Shown here in pieces: positions 43,715 to 43,804 of a DNA stretch of 43,804 bases. The stretch is taken from contig JADFDU010000018.1 of assembly GCA_018262775.1 (NCBI GenBank), positions 1 to 43,804 on the forward strand, written 5' to 3'. Under the pieces are notes generated by a model. It worked only from the letters and a program-made list of their open reading frames with translations. It did no database searches and was not told the origin of the DNA. This stretch comes from Rhodocyclaceae bacterium. Its GTDB lineage: Bacteria > Pseudomonadota > Gammaproteobacteria > Burkholderiales > Rhodocyclaceae. A program made the position numbers and the translations under genes. Numbering within the stretch: position 1 is the first letter of the stretch; the number at the start of each line of letters is the position of its first letter.

Positions 43715-43804
43715 TTTCGGAATACAGCGACGTGATCCCTATTTCAGTAGCAGTCTGATTTGGAGTCCATCGCTGCAAACTGTACTCGATTCCTTTGCGC
43801 CTGA
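43706..43804 (-). pseudogene. Upstream frame of the methyltransferase, apparently shifted by one base
   Basis: The frame from the window edge reads EYSLQRWTPNQTATE and SLYSEIG before meeting the 43112-43714 frame at SRREAEIWRKFF. Removing one T from the GGGTTCT run at about 43708-43709 joins SEIG to SRREAEIW. The gene starts outside the window, so a real mutation and a sequencing error cannot be told apart here. Confidence 0.55.

Noticed and set aside
40967..43804. Assignment to a numbered DRT class
   Set aside because: I cannot compare against reference RTs here, and the motifs alone do not fix the class.
1..43804. CRISPR array
   Set aside because: No run of regularly spaced direct repeats with unique spacers was seen; the repeats found are palindromic or isolated.

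Overview
The window looks like a chromosomal segment of a GC-rich betaproteobacterium, probably of the Rhodocyclales (family-level inference; the genus cannot be read from the sequence). The pointers are an elongation factor P with arginine at position 32, a tmRNA with the tag ANDERFALAA, a fused AroA-Cmk protein, and the gene order gyrA-serC-pheA-hisC-tyrA-aroA-cmk-rpsA-ihfB, which is shared with Pseudomonas and other beta/gammaproteobacteria.

Region 1 (1-5.8 kb) holds efp, a small secreted protein, ssrA (tmRNA) and a minus-strand block: two related OmpA-like proteins alternate with mtaD (nucleoside deaminase) and with ubiG plus a HAD phosphatase (gph or mupP). Region 2 (5.9-18.3 kb) is the gyrA to ihfB block: DNA gyrase A, serine synthesis (serC, serA), phenylalanine, tyrosine and histidine-type steps (pheA, hisC, tyrA), the shikimate/CMP kinase fusion, ribosomal protein S1 and IHF-beta. 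Region 3 (18.3-27.2 kb) is an envelope block: lapA/lapB (LPS assembly control), ugd, hldA and hldD (UDP-glucuronate and ADP-heptose supply), cysM, a ydbH/ynbE pair (intermembrane lipid transport type) and a 3'-5' exonuclease.

Region 4 (27.3-40.8 kb) is a glycan and LPS decoration cluster: O-carbamoyltransferase, methyltransferase, two family-2 glycosyltransferases, a VTT/TVP38 membrane protein, two polytopic GT39/GT83-like proteins, then on the opposite strand a GT4, an OafA-type acyltransferase and an LPS-kinase-like protein, divergent from msbA. These genes are mostly start-stop coupled. Together with hldA/hldD/ugd/lapAB they could build, decorate and export LPS core or another envelope glycan.

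Region 5 (40.8 kb to the end) is a probable defence island on the minus strand: an N6-adenine DNA methyltransferase/type IIG-like C-terminal part with an apparent frameshift, a short DprA/Smf-like Rossmann protein, and a reverse transcriptase with a YIDD box and a long C-terminal extension. The three look like one operon, and I could not match the combination to a system I know. It is the best candidate for a new system.

Two sequence-level signals cut across the genes. A bipartite 23-bp motif (GCCGT, ten bases, CTGACTTT) occurs nine times between 15 and 41 kb, in several reading frames and on both strands. REP-like two-hairpin elements (three copies), plus a separate 70-94 bp repeat inside ydbH and ynbE, show that small repeats have spread here and have in places become coding sequence or translation start signals.
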